A stretch of DNA of 48,114 bases from Candidatus Moraniibacteriota bacterium. Its GTDB lineage: Bacteria > Patescibacteriota > Minisyncoccia > Moranbacterales > UBA11712. Location of the stretch: assembly GCA_028695025.1 (NCBI GenBank), contig JAQVJV010000005.1, positions 1 through 48,114 on the forward strand, read 5' to 3'. Position 1 is the stretch's first letter. The number at the start of each line of letters is the position of its first letter. Below are positions 8,351 to 15,645 of this stretch, in pieces. Made by a program: the position numbers and the translations under genes. The notes under the pieces are model-generated. The model ran no database searches and was not told where the DNA came from. It saw only the letters and a program-made list of their open reading frames with translations.

Positions 8351-8695
8351 ATGCCATTTGCATCACTTAATCTTTTTCCTCATGTTGTTCAGTTTGCCGG
8401 AGCTCAAATAGCACTCGCTTTAGCAAAAAAAAGTGAAAGCTTGCCGGTCATCTATGATACAAGAATTCGGGAATTTACCGAAAGGTTAAGAGGAATCTAT
8501 AAATCAGTTGAATATTATCAGCAAGATCATATTCAACCTTTTATAAATTTTGAAAAAATTAAGTTGATATCCAAAACAGCGGACAGTATCCAGGGATTAA
8601 TTGAGCAACATAGATGGAGTCTCAGTCCGACTGTTGCTGAAGAAATAAAAGGACTGTTAATTGGTTGTGAGCGAGAGATTAGCAGTCTAATATAA
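8351..8695 (+). CDS. Hypothetical helical protein with its own promoter and terminator
   Basis: 114 residues, not recognised. A hydrophobic N-terminal stretch (FPHVVQFAGAQIALALA) is followed by amphipathic helices. GGAGG lies 8 bases before the ATG. A perfect promoter (8253-8281) and an intrinsic terminator (8709-8749) make it a single-gene unit likely to be strongly expressed. The AT-rich codon use resembles the other short hypotheticals at 14-17 kb rather than the flanking comEC gene. Confidence 0.75.
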   Translation: MPFASLNLFPHVVQFAGAQIALALAKKSESLPVIYDTRIREFTERLRGIYKSVEYYQQDHIQPFINFEKIKLISKTADSIQGLIEQHRWSLSPTVAEEIKGLLIGCEREISSLI

Positions 8696-8708
8696 TCAAT
8701 CTTTTTCG

Positions 8709-8749
8709 AAAGGCGGTTGCCGGGAAAATTTCCAGCGGCCGCCTTTTGC
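8709..8749 (+). terminator. Intrinsic terminator after the 114-residue hypothetical
   Basis: AAAGGCGG and CCGCCTTTT form the outer stem, with an inner TTGCCGG/CCAGCGG-like pairing, ending in T tracts. The comEC promoter begins inside it. Confidence 0.85.
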
Positions 8750-8772
8750 TTTATATCCGCGCGGGATATAAT
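8744..8772 (+). promoter_or_regulatory. Promoter of comEC, predicting a leaderless transcript
   Basis: TATAAT at 8767-8772 with a weak TTTTGC 17 bases upstream. The expected transcription start (7 bases after the -10 box) falls on or next to the ATG at 8779. No ribosome binding site is present. The -10 box is perfect and the -35 box poor. Confidence 0.6.
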
Positions 8773-8778
8773 TGAGAC

Positions 8779-10251
8779 ATGACCAAATCGCGCGTGTTTT
8801 TCATTCTTGCCTCAAGCTTTCTTTTTGGAGTTTTTACGGCATCGTTTTTCCTGTCGGTTGTTGGCGGCAGTTTGCTTCTGATTTTAACAGCCGTTGCTGT
8901 TGCTATTTTCATCCTCAATCCCAAAAATCAAACAGCGATAGTCATTTCTGCCGCTGTTTTGTTTTTTACGCTCGGTTTGTGGCGTACGGAAAATTCCATA
9001 AACAACGCAAAATACAATCTGGCAAACGATCGAATCGGCCCCGCCGAATTTCAAGCTGTGGTCATCCGCGAACCGGAAACGGGCGAAAAAGTCCAAAAAG
9101 TGGTCGTGGAAGACGGAAAGAAAGGCAAAATTCTTCTCAACGCCGACATTTTCCCGAAATACGAATACGGCGACCGGCTCCAAGTAAGTTGCATCCTCGC
9201 AGAGCCCAAAAATTTCGATGAAAAGTTTGACTACCGGATGTATCTCGCCAAAGACAAAATATATCGCCTTTGCAGTCGGCCGCAAATCACGGGTCTTGGC
9301 AAAAGCAAGGGAGGAAAAATATATTCGGCGATCCTTGCCGTGAAAAACAAATTCGAGGCAAGCCTCTCGGCCGTTTTTCCCGATCCGGAAGGGGCTTATC
9401 TCAAGGGGCTTCTTCTCGGCGGCAGCAACCGGATGACCGGCGAATTTTCGGACGCTTTTTCGCGGACGGGAACGACGCACACGGTGGCGGTATCCGGATA
9501 CAACGTGACGATCGTTGCCGCTTTTCTTATGGAAGCGGGGATACTGATGGGCCTGTGGCGCCAGCAGGTTTTTTCTTTCGCACTGTTGGGCATAATATTT
9601 TTCGTCCTCGCGACCGGTTCGCCCGCTTCCGCCGTGCGGGCGGGAATCATGGGAAGCCTTGTCATTTGGGCAATGAAAGAAGGGCGGCTCGCCAATTCCC
9701 AAAACGCCATCTTGGCGGCCGCCGGCGTAATGCTCGCTTTCAATCCTCTGCTTTTGCGCTACGACGCCGGATTTCAATTATCGTTCCTTGCGACGCTCGG
9801 GATCGTCTATCTTTCGCCGGCATTTGAAAAATATTTCGAAAAAGCGGGGAAAATCAGCCTCATTAAAGAATCTTTGTTCCTTTCGATCGCCGCGCAGATT
9901 TTCGTTTTGCCGGTCATCCTCAACAGTTTCGAAAACCTTTCCGTCATCTCGCCGCTTGCCAATTTGCTCATCCTTCCGGCAATTCCCTACATCATGCTCG
10001 GCGGATTCGCGGCGGGGATCGCGGGTTTCGTGTTTGCTCCGCTTGGGAAAATCATCGGCTTCTTGCCGTATATCTTGCTAAAATTCGAGCTATTTATTGT
10101 CCAATGGCTCGCAAATATCCCTTGGGCTTCGCTCGAGATCAAAAATTTCGGATGGAAACAGATCGCGGCTTACTACACAATTCTCTCGGGCTTTTTGTTC
10201 TGGTATTATGGAAAAAACAGGATAAAAATAAAACCAGCCGATGAAAAATAG
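8779..10251 (+). CDS. comEC: ComEC/Rec2-type DNA uptake channel protein
   Basis: 490 residues. Two N-terminal membrane segments (~5-45 and ~52-70), an OB-like DUF4131 region (~85-140), then the competence domain from ~200 (GLLLGGSNRMTG..., TGTTHTVAVSGYNVTIVAA) with about eight membrane helices to ~480. The family moves single-stranded DNA across the inner membrane. The C-terminal metallo-beta-lactamase domain of full-length ComEC is absent here and is encoded by the next gene, whose start overlaps this one by 11 bases. DNA uptake in CPR cells is often proposed for nucleotide salvage. Confidence 0.93.
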   Translation: MTKSRVFFILASSFLFGVFTASFFLSVVGGSLLLILTAVAVAIFILNPKNQTAIVISAAVLFFTLGLWRTENSINNAKYNLANDRIGPAEFQAVVIREPETGEKVQKVVVEDGKKGKILLNADIFPKYEYGDRLQVSCILAEPKNFDEKFDYRMYLAKDKIYRLCSRPQITGLGKSKGGKIYSAILAVKNKFEASLSAVFPDPEGAYLKGLLLGGSNRMTGEFSDAFSRTGTTHTVAVSGYNVTIVAAFLMEAGILMGLWRQQVFSFALLGIIFFVLATGSPASAVRAGIMGSLVIWAMKEGRLANSQNAILAAAGVMLAFNPLLLRYDAGFQLSFLATLGIVYLSPAFEKYFEKAGKISLIKESLFLSIAAQIFVLPVILNSFENLSVISPLANLLILPAIPYIMLGGFAAGIAGFVFAPLGKIIGFLPYILLKFELFIVQWLANIPWASLEIKNFGWKQIAAYYTILSGFLFWYYGKNRIKIKPADEK

Positions 10252-11134
10252 GATTCATCTTTTTGCCATTTTGATCCTCATTGCAGTTTTTCTGTATCTA
10301 TCTTACCAAGTTTTTGTAGGCGTTGGACGTCTACAAATCATTTTTCTCAATGTCGGGCAGGGGGATTCGATCCTCATCCAGAAAGGGACGAAACAGATCC
10401 TCATTGACGGCGGGCCGAACGGAAAAACGGAGCTCGCGGAATTGGGAAAACACATTCCTTATTTCGATCGCGAGATTGAGGCGGTGATTGTGACGCATCC
10501 GGATCGGGATCATATAGGCGGGCTTTCGGATGTTGCCCGGAATTATAAAATAGGCAAGGTGGTCGAAACCAAAGCCGAAAAAGATACGGCGGCTTTCGGG
10601 GAGTGGCGGGAAATCATCGCTTATGACGGGGTCGAAACGGTTGAAGCTGTCCGCGGCGACGAAATCAATTTCGGCGGCGTGAAAATCCGGATCCTTTTTC
10701 CTTTCGGGAGTGTTGGAGCGGCCGCCGGCGACGCGAACAATTCTTCGGTTGTCGCGCGGCTCGACTACGGCGGGAATTCCTTCCTTTTCACGGGTGATCT
10801 GGAAACGGCGGGGGAGGGGCAGATTCTCAAAAGCGGCGAAAATATCAACGTCGATGTTTTGAAAATCGGGCATCATGGCTCAAAATCATCTTCTTCGGAG
10901 GAATTTCTCGATGCGGCAAGTCCGGAAGAGGCGGTGATTTCTGTCGGAGTGAAAAATTCCTACGGCCACCCGCACGCGGAGACACTGTCCAAGCTGGAAA
11001 CGAGAAATATAAAAGTGCATAGAACGGACGAAGACAGCGATATTATATACGAATGCAAAAATCCGGAATCGAAGTGCGCCCGCGCGCAGGACTTGACAAA
11101 AGTGAAATTTTGGGCCAAACTGTGGGGAAAATAA
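10241..11134 (+). CDS. ComEC-associated metallo-beta-lactamase (split ComEC C-terminal domain)
   Basis: 297 residues. One N-terminal membrane helix (~5-27), then a metallo-beta-lactamase fold: IFLNVGQGDSILI, ILIDGGPNGK, VTHPDRDHIGGL (HxDxDH metal motif), NNSSVVARLDYGG, FLFTGDLE, KIGHHGSKSS and NSYGHPHAET. These match the ComEC C-terminal domain, proposed to degrade or process the non-transported strand. The overlap with comEC (ATGAAAAATAG) implies translational coupling. Separate channel and hydrolase genes suggest two interacting membrane proteins. Confidence 0.92.
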   Translation: MKNRIHLFAILILIAVFLYLSYQVFVGVGRLQIIFLNVGQGDSILIQKGTKQILIDGGPNGKTELAELGKHIPYFDREIEAVIVTHPDRDHIGGLSDVARNYKIGKVVETKAEKDTAAFGEWREIIAYDGVETVEAVRGDEINFGGVKIRILFPFGSVGAAAGDANNSSVVARLDYGGNSFLFTGDLETAGEGQILKSGENINVDVLKIGHHGSKSSSSEEFLDAASPEEAVISVGVKNSYGHPHAETLSKLETRNIKVHRTDEDSDIIYECKNPESKCARAQDLTKVKFWAKLWGK

Positions 11135-11173
11135 AAAAATCTTTGACAATAAAAGGAAAAAAGGAGAGAAAAA

Positions 11174-11626
11174 GTGAAAAATATTAAAAAAATATTTATC
11201 TTTTTTCTTTTTTGGGTAGGGGTGATGTTTATTTGTTTGTTATTAAAATCATCTCCGAGAATAACGGTTCGCTATATTCATGAACCGTTTAATAGAAGTT
11301 CTTATTTTTCCCAGAAAAATAATCCGGAGGTTGTCGCTAAGATATATGATTATTTCGTATTTGTTCCCGGTGATTTTTTTATCGGCAACGAGTACGAAGG
11401 CGATCCGGTTGTTTATTTTCCCTATGAAAAAGAGGGAAAAGGGAATTGCAAAAAAAACTATTGGGAGGCTTCTGGCGGTTTGGACTGGGAGCATATCCTC
11501 CCTTTTCTTTTCCAGCAAGATAACCGCGTTGGGATTTATACCAATAGTCCTTCCCGCGCCGTGGAAATATTAAAAAAGAAAAGAAGATTTTCATTTTTTT
11601 ATTTTCCGGAAAAATATGAATACTAA
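11174..11626 (+). CDS. Hypothetical membrane-anchored protein
   Basis: 150 residues, not recognised. GTG start preceded by AAGGAG 8 bases upstream. N-terminal signal-anchor (IFIFFLFWVGVMFICLLL), then an aromatic-rich exported part (FVFVPGDFFIGNEYEG, KNYWEASGGLDWEHILPF). Very AT-rich and unlike the comEC genes before it. A terminator-like hairpin follows directly. Confidence 0.65.
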   Translation: MKNIKKIFIFFLFWVGVMFICLLLKSSPRITVRYIHEPFNRSSYFSQKNNPEVVAKIYDYFVFVPGDFFIGNEYEGDPVVYFPYEKEGKGNCKKNYWEASGGLDWEHILPFLFQQDNRVGIYTNSPSRAVEILKKKRRFSFFYFPEKYEY

Positions 11627-11663
11627 AAGCTCTGGACTTGGAGGACCCGGGGCTTGTTTCTTT
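11627..11663 (+). terminator. Probable intrinsic terminator
   Basis: AAGCTCTGG (11627-11635) pairs with CCCGGGGCTT (11646-11655) through nine pairs, two of them G-T, followed by TGTTTCTTT. It starts right at the stop codon of the preceding gene. Confidence 0.6.
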
Positions 11664-11725
11664 GGAAAAATAATCATTATTTTTGCTTTATATTAGCTAA
11701 ATTTTAGCATATATACTTCTCACAA

Positions 11726-11754
11726 TTGACATTGCGCTTTTTTTATGATAAAAT
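11726..11754 (+). promoter_or_regulatory. Sigma-70 promoter for the 215-residue hypothetical
   Basis: TTGACA (11726-11731), 17 bases, TAAAAT (11749-11754). It predicts a leader of about 60 bases before the GTG start at 11824. Confidence 0.85.
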
Positions 11755-11823
11755 AAATGGTTGCGTCGAAAGTGGCGTAAAAAAGTTGTAATTTTAACAA
11801 AAATATCATAGAGGAGACCGGGT

Positions 11824-12471
11824 GTGGAAAAAGAAACCGTTCAAGACATTAAGTTTTTTGGCATAATTATTGCTTTCCTTCTCTTGCTTATTGCCTGTGT
11901 GGCATTGCTCAGTTATGGCTGTTATTTATCCGGGGTGAGTCATGGCAAGAAGGAAAAAGTGGCTCTCTATGAAATGCTTATGGAAGAGCAAAGCAAAGCG
12001 GGAGCTTACGTTATCGCTCATTATGAAAAGGCGATAACAAGCCTCAAGTCCGCTTTCGACCAACGGAAAATAGCGATAGAGACCTACAAGGGCCTCTATT
12101 ATGCCGAGCGGAGAGATCGCCAGCTCAAAGATCGCCAGATCGGCATGATCGAAAATTCGCTGGCCGAACTCTGTCGGCGTTCCAAAATCGAGCCGAATTT
12201 GAAGATCTACTTCAATCGGCAAAAGCTGGAACCGTGGACGCCGATTCGTCTTTTCAATGCCGGTGCGATGCCGGCGGGAAAATTCGTCGACAAAAATGGC
12301 TACATTTTACCGCATCATGTCAAGGCTGGTGAGCGAGCGATTTTCCTCGGTCAATACGACTGCGGTGCGGTGCTGGTTTATTGTTGCGACGGCCAATTTG
12401 CCGGGCGGATCTTGACTTTCGTGCCTTGGAAGACTTATGTCAAACAGGGCGTGTTGGTTTATCACTTCTAG
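11824..12471 (+). CDS. Hypothetical membrane-anchored coiled-coil protein
   Basis: 215 residues, not recognised. GTG start with GAGGAG upstream. One N-terminal membrane helix (~12-36: FFGIIIAFLLLLIACVALLSYGCY), a helical charged region (~45-125) likely to be coiled coil, and a compact C-terminal part (~130-215: PWTPIRLFNAGAMPAGKFVDKNGYILP...YDCGAVLVYCCDGQFAG) that could be a small beta domain. Own promoter. The 49-residue gene after it is probably cotranscribed. Confidence 0.7.
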   Translation: MEKETVQDIKFFGIIIAFLLLLIACVALLSYGCYLSGVSHGKKEKVALYEMLMEEQSKAGAYVIAHYEKAITSLKSAFDQRKIAIETYKGLYYAERRDRQLKDRQIGMIENSLAELCRRSKIEPNLKIYFNRQKLEPWTPIRLFNAGAMPAGKFVDKNGYILPHHVKAGERAIFLGQYDCGAVLVYCCDGQFAGRILTFVPWKTYVKQGVLVYHF

Positions 12472-12487
12472 ATTTAGGGGGGAGAAG

Positions 12488-12637
12488 ATGAAGACTAAAG
12501 AAGTTATTTTTTGGCTATTCCTGGTTTTGGCTGTCTCTTTCGGTATTGGGACAGTTCAATATCGGATGGACTTTGACAGTCCATTTCCGAAGAGTCAGGT
12601 AAGCCAATTTTTTGGAGGGTGCGGTTTAAAACGCTAG
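12488..12637 (+). CDS. Small single-pass membrane peptide
   Basis: 49 residues starting at the ATG at 12488, supported by GGGGGGAG 4-11 bases upstream; the ORF track's earlier start (12437) overlaps the previous gene. One membrane helix (EVIFWLFLVLAVSFGIGTV), then a short polar tail. Not recognised. It ends 11 bases before a strong terminator. Confidence 0.6.
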   Translation: MKTKEVIFWLFLVLAVSFGIGTVQYRMDFDSPFPKSQVSQFFGGCGLKR

Positions 12638-12648
12638 CACCCCTGAAG

Positions 12649-12690
12649 CCGGCCCGTTTGCTGAAATCTAGCGAACGCGGCCGGTTTTTT
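12649..12690 (+). terminator. Strong intrinsic terminator
   Basis: CCGGCC...CGTTTGCT pairs with AGCGAACG...GGCCGG (with one G-T pair and small offsets) and is followed by six Ts. It ends the 11.8-12.6 kb unit. Confidence 0.9.
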
Positions 12691-12781
12691 CTTGCCCAAA
12701 ATAGATATGTTTGCTAATATCCAGTTGTTAGCTGGAATGGCTAATGCGTTTTTATAATCAAATAAATTTCTTGAAAACTGT

Positions 12782-13861
12782 ATGAAGTACGAAAAAGAAT
12801 TCCCACTGTTCAAAACAAAAGTGGAAGGACTCGACAAAAAGTTCGATTTAAACGATGTCGAGCAAAGAAAAGAATATTTTTTGGCGAAAGCCGGGTCTGA
12901 AATTGAAAAAATAAAAAAATACATTGATGAAGGGAAAACTTTTATAGTTTATCTTCTCGGGAAGAAAAATGCCGGAAAGGGAACCTATACAAAACTTTTG
13001 ATGGAAATTTTCGGACGGGATAAAATAGCCCATCTCTCTGTCGGTGATATCGTTCGTGATATCCATGCTTCGATGGAAGACCCGGAGAAGAAAAAAGAAC
13101 TTATCGAATATCTTGAAAATAATTACAGGGGATATATCACGCCTGATCAAGCTATTGACGCGCTTCTGGGGCGAGATCAGAAGAATCTTCTTCCAAATGA
13201 ATTCATCATGGCGATGGTGAAGCGTGAGATTGATAAAATCGGCAAAAAAATCATTTTCATCGACGGCTTTCCAAGAAATCTTGATCAAGTCTCATACTCT
13301 CTGTTTTTCAAACAACTTGTCGACTATCGCGAAGATCCCGACATTTTCATCGCGATTGATATTCCGGAAGCGGTAATTGATGAACGGATGAGGTGGCGGC
13401 GGGTTTGTCCGATTTGCCATACGCCACGTAATTTGAAACTTTTCACAACCAAAGAAGTGGAATATGATGAGAAAGGCAAGCAATTCTATCTTATTTGCGA
13501 CAACCCTGATCATGAGCGCTCCCGGATGTTTGGAAAAGAAGGCGATGAAATGGGAATTGAATCAATTCGAGACAGGCTGGAACTCGATGACAAGCTTATT
13601 GAAAAAATATTTTCTTTACATGGAATCAAGAAAGGCTTGATTAGGAATGCTGTTCCGGTGGAGGTGGCCAGGGATTTTGTTGAAGATTATGAAATTACGC
13701 CAGAATATTATTATGAATACGACGATGCGGAAAAGAAAGCGAAGACTCTTGAGCGGCCTTTTGCCGTTAAAGACGACGAAGGCGTTGAAGTATACAGTTT
13801 GCTGGCGCCGCCAGTGGCTGTTTCTTTAGTTAAGCAATTGGTAAATCTACTGGGTCTATAA
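12782..13861 (+). CDS. Adenylate kinase-like nucleoside monophosphate kinase, extended form
   Basis: 359 residues, much longer than Adk (~215). The P-loop GKKNAGKGTYTK is at ~60-71 after a ~50-residue N-terminal extension. Then HLSVGDIVRDI (NMP-binding region), FIDGFPRNLDQVSY, and a LID with a zinc-like CPIC...CDNPDHE arrangement. About 100 extra C-terminal residues follow the LID. It presumably phosphorylates a nucleoside monophosphate, but the specificity is not readable. A separate adk lies in the ribosomal operon at 46039. Its stop codon overlaps the next start by one base. Confidence 0.85.
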   Translation: MKYEKEFPLFKTKVEGLDKKFDLNDVEQRKEYFLAKAGSEIEKIKKYIDEGKTFIVYLLGKKNAGKGTYTKLLMEIFGRDKIAHLSVGDIVRDIHASMEDPEKKKELIEYLENNYRGYITPDQAIDALLGRDQKNLLPNEFIMAMVKREIDKIGKKIIFIDGFPRNLDQVSYSLFFKQLVDYREDPDIFIAIDIPEAVIDERMRWRRVCPICHTPRNLKLFTTKEVEYDEKGKQFYLICDNPDHERSRMFGKEGDEMGIESIRDRLELDDKLIEKIFSLHGIKKGLIRNAVPVEVARDFVEDYEITPEYYYEYDDAEKKAKTLERPFAVKDDEGVEVYSLLAPPVAVSLVKQLVNLLGL

Positions 13862-14361
13862 TGAAAATCATCCTCATGATGGCGGTGACGGCTGACGGGA
13901 AGATTGCCCGCTCGGCCGATCATTTTCCGGATTGGACTTCAAAGGAAGATAAAAAAATGTTCGCCGAAACGACGAAAAAAGTTGGTGTTGCCATTTTCGG
14001 TGAAAATACTTTCCGTACTTTCCTCAGAGCCTTGCCGGAGCGGTTGAATGTTGTTTTCACGCTCGAAAAAAATCCTCCCAAACAGGAGGGTGTGAAATGG
14101 GTGAGCGGAGAACCGGAAAAAATCTTGAAAGATCTGGAAGATTCGGGATATAAATCGGCCATCCTTGGCGGGGGAGCGGGACTCAACTCGCAGTTTTTGG
14201 AAAAGGGCTTGATCGATGAAATTTGGCTTACCATCGAGCCGAAAATTTTCGGGGAAGGGCTTGGAGTTTTTAGCAAAGAACTAAGCGCGGATTTGAAATT
14301 GCTTGATGTTGAAAAAATAAACGATGATTCGGTGGTGTTGAAGTATGAGGTGGTGAAATAG
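13861..14361 (+). CDS. RibD C-terminal / dihydrofolate reductase-like protein
   Basis: 166 residues. Motifs of the RibD_C/DHFR superfamily: MMAVTADGKIA near the start, FGENTFRTF (~53), SAILGGGAGLNSQFLEKGLIDEIWLTIEPKIFGEG (~98-132). The family binds NADPH and reduces folate or riboflavin intermediates. With no other riboflavin genes nearby it may act as a dihydrofolate reductase, which is an inference. Translationally coupled to the preceding kinase (TAATG). Confidence 0.85.
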   Translation: MKIILMMAVTADGKIARSADHFPDWTSKEDKKMFAETTKKVGVAIFGENTFRTFLRALPERLNVVFTLEKNPPKQEGVKWVSGEPEKILKDLEDSGYKSAILGGGAGLNSQFLEKGLIDEIWLTIEPKIFGEGLGVFSKELSADLKLLDVEKINDDSVVLKYEVVK

Positions 14362-14368
14362 TTGGCAG

Positions 14369-14397
14369 TTGACAATAGTTTTCGATTTGAGTAATTT
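14369..14397 (+). promoter_or_regulatory. Sigma-70 promoter with a 5'-terminal hairpin leader
   Basis: TTGACA (14369-14374), 17 bases, TAATTT (14392-14397). The RNA would begin near 14404, almost at a GCCT-TATCAG-AGGC hairpin followed by TTTTTCTTTTT. The gene at 14454 therefore has a terminator-like element in its leader. Confidence 0.75.
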
Positions 14398-14453
14398 TAA
14401 TAGGCCTTATCAGAGGCTTTTTCTTTTTACAATATTTCCAAGGGGGTGTCGTT

Positions 14454-14801
14454 ATGTGTCTTTATCCAAAGGAAGATCATGGAGTAATTACTGGCGTGAA
14501 TTTGTTAGTAGTAAATAAGTGCTGGGTTTGCGGATTTTGGTGTTTCTCTTCACAGCTTCATCTAAACACTTTTGGATTCAATCAACTGAAGACTGTTCAA
14601 ATTTGCAAACATTGCGCTCAAGAAGCCATGCCAGGAGAAATTTTACTTGCCATTGCAATGAATATCGGCGGTTTTAGGATCGCTTGTGCTACGTGGAATT
14701 GTTATGAAAGGTTTCGCTTGGGGGTGGCGAGCGCCATAAAAAATTTATTCGAGTATAGACAGTGCGAACGTTCATATGATTCCCCTGCGCCGTCTTCCTG
14801 A
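14454..14801 (+). CDS. Hypothetical Cys-rich protein, possible zinc binder
   Basis: 115 residues, not recognised. CWVCGFWC (~24-31) and CKHC (~51-54) could form a four-Cys zinc site. Further Cys residues occur at ACATWNC and QCERS. AAGGGGGTG lies a few bases before the ATG. The gene has its own promoter and a strong terminator, and belongs to the run of short hypotheticals at 14-17 kb. Confidence 0.7.
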   Translation: MCLYPKEDHGVITGVNLLVVNKCWVCGFWCFSSQLHLNTFGFNQLKTVQICKHCAQEAMPGEILLAIAMNIGGFRIACATWNCYERFRLGVASAIKNLFEYRQCERSYDSPAPSS

Positions 14802-14804
14802 CAA

Positions 14805-14844
14805 TTTTGGCCGGGGTTCCTATGGGATTCCCGGCCTTGTTTTT
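14805..14844 (+). terminator. Intrinsic terminator after the Cys-rich hypothetical
   Basis: GGCCGGG (14809-14815) pairs with CCCGGCC (14830-14836), followed by TTGTTTTT. The last Ts are also the start of the next promoter's -35 box. Confidence 0.9.
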
Positions 14845-14871
14845 GACAAAAATAATATTTGGCAATATAAT
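14843..14871 (+). promoter_or_regulatory. Perfect consensus promoter of the attenuated unit
   Basis: TTGACA (14843-14848), 17-base spacer, TATAAT (14866-14871). Transcription should start near 14878-14880, only 2-4 bases before the leader-peptide ATG at 14882. Confidence 0.92.
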
Positions 14872-14881
14872 CAAGACAGTT

Positions 14882-14962
14882 ATGAAAATCATTTTAACCA
14901 AAACCTATTTTTTCTTTTTCTGGTTTAGCCAATCGGCCGGTTTTGGTTTGAGCAGAATTTGA
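14882..14962 (+). CDS. Putative leader peptide with aromatic control codons
   Basis: 26 codons plus TGA, too short for the ORF track: MKIILTKTYFFFFWFSQS..., with Tyr-Phe-Phe-Phe-Phe-Trp-Phe at codons 9-15. The ATG lies 2-4 bases from the predicted RNA 5' end, so it would be read leaderless or nearly so. The run of aromatic codons sits just after one arm of a set of competing hairpins, as in the pheA, pheST and trp leaders of other bacteria. Whether the peptide is translated is inference. Confidence 0.55.
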   Translation: MKIILTKTYFFFFWFSQSAGFGLSRI

Positions 14963-15025
14963 CGGAAAAAGAAAATTATGGACAAACCAAACCCGGCCAG
15001 TGAGGTCGGGATTTTTTATTTTTTT
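14896..15025 (+). promoter_or_regulatory. Candidate transcription attenuator (leader-peptide type)
   Basis: Four segments can pair in mutually exclusive ways. Segment 1 AACCAAAACC (14896-14905) is fully complementary to GGTTTTGGTT (14939-14948). Segment 2 GGCCGGTTTTGGTTTG (14935-14950) pairs 15 of 16 with segment 3 CAAACCAAACCCGGCC (14983-14998). The end of segment 3, CCCGGCC (14992-14998), also pairs with segment 4 GGTCGGG (15004-15010), forming an intrinsic terminator with ATTTTTTATTTTTTT after it. The Shine-Dalgarno site of the gene follows at once (15026). Pairing 1:2 or a ribosome on segment 2 would favour termination; pairing 2:3 would block the terminator. Confidence 0.7.
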
Positions 15026-15040
15026 AAGGAGGTTGGTTCT

Positions 15041-15589
15041 TTGAAAAAAACAGAAAAAGTCTATTTGCGATTAAATTGTTTTCGACAGCTATTTCTTGGG
15101 ATTAATTCACCAGGGATAAATGAAAAAGTTGTTGATTTTATGAAAAATTTAACGGTATCCAATAATACCAAAAGGATGGAATTTAATCCCGAGAAGCTCT
15201 TGGAAGAGTTGGACTTATTAAAAAGAAATAAGGCTATTCCTCTTGATTCATCTTTCGGGTCGGCCGGATACTTTCTTTTTAGTATCGCCGCCCACTGCCT
15301 CTCCAAGGATCCTATTTACGCAAATCACTTGATCCAAATGCTTAAATGGCCGGAAGTGAAATTTGCATGGGATAATAACTCGAGAGCAATTATTATTGCG
15401 ACTGCACTTGTTTCAATGCCCGGAGAATTATCCCAATGTATTCTTCAAGAAGTTGCGTCAATTCTTGAGGAGGATTATCCGGAAATAGACCAGATGATAA
15501 TGCTGGCTATCAATAAGAGATTGCAAGCCAGTAATATCCCAAGAATTGTCCATTTTGGCGATGGCTTCTTGTATGTTTCGGCTGGTTAA
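15041..15589 (+). CDS. Hypothetical protein downstream of the attenuator
   Basis: 182 residues using the TTG at 15041, chosen because AAGGAGG (15026-15032) lies 8 bases upstream; the track's ATG at 14978 falls inside the terminator hairpin region. The protein looks all-helical (for example NEKVVDFMKNL, PEKLLEELDLLKRN, IIIATALVSMPGELSQCILQEVASILEEDYPEIDQM). No recognised domain, membrane segment or catalytic motif. Regulation by the leader suggests a link to aromatic amino acid or charged tRNA supply, but nothing in the protein itself shows this. Confidence 0.75.
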   Translation: MKKTEKVYLRLNCFRQLFLGINSPGINEKVVDFMKNLTVSNNTKRMEFNPEKLLEELDLLKRNKAIPLDSSFGSAGYFLFSIAAHCLSKDPIYANHLIQMLKWPEVKFAWDNNSRAIIIATALVSMPGELSQCILQEVASILEEDYPEIDQMIMLAINKRLQASNIPRIVHFGDGFLYVSAG

Positions 15590-15611
15590 TAATATTTGCC
15601 AGCTAACTAGC

Positions 15612-15645
15612 AAAAGGGCGGAGTGAAAGTACTCTGCTCTTTTTA
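15612..15645 (+). terminator. Intrinsic terminator
   Basis: AAAAGGGCGGAGT pairs with ACTCTGCTCTTTT over 13 positions (two G-T pairs) with loop GAAAGT and a T tract. Confidence 0.9.

Noticed and set aside
8884-9777. 297-residue minus-strand ORF opposite comEC
   Set aside because: Shadow of the comEC reading frame; composition is typical of antisense translation and there is no conserved motif.
14978-15040. Extended N-terminus of the 203-residue ORF (MDKPNPASEV...)
   Set aside because: This stretch is the terminator hairpin and T tract of the attenuator; the AAGGAGG site points to the TTG at 15041.
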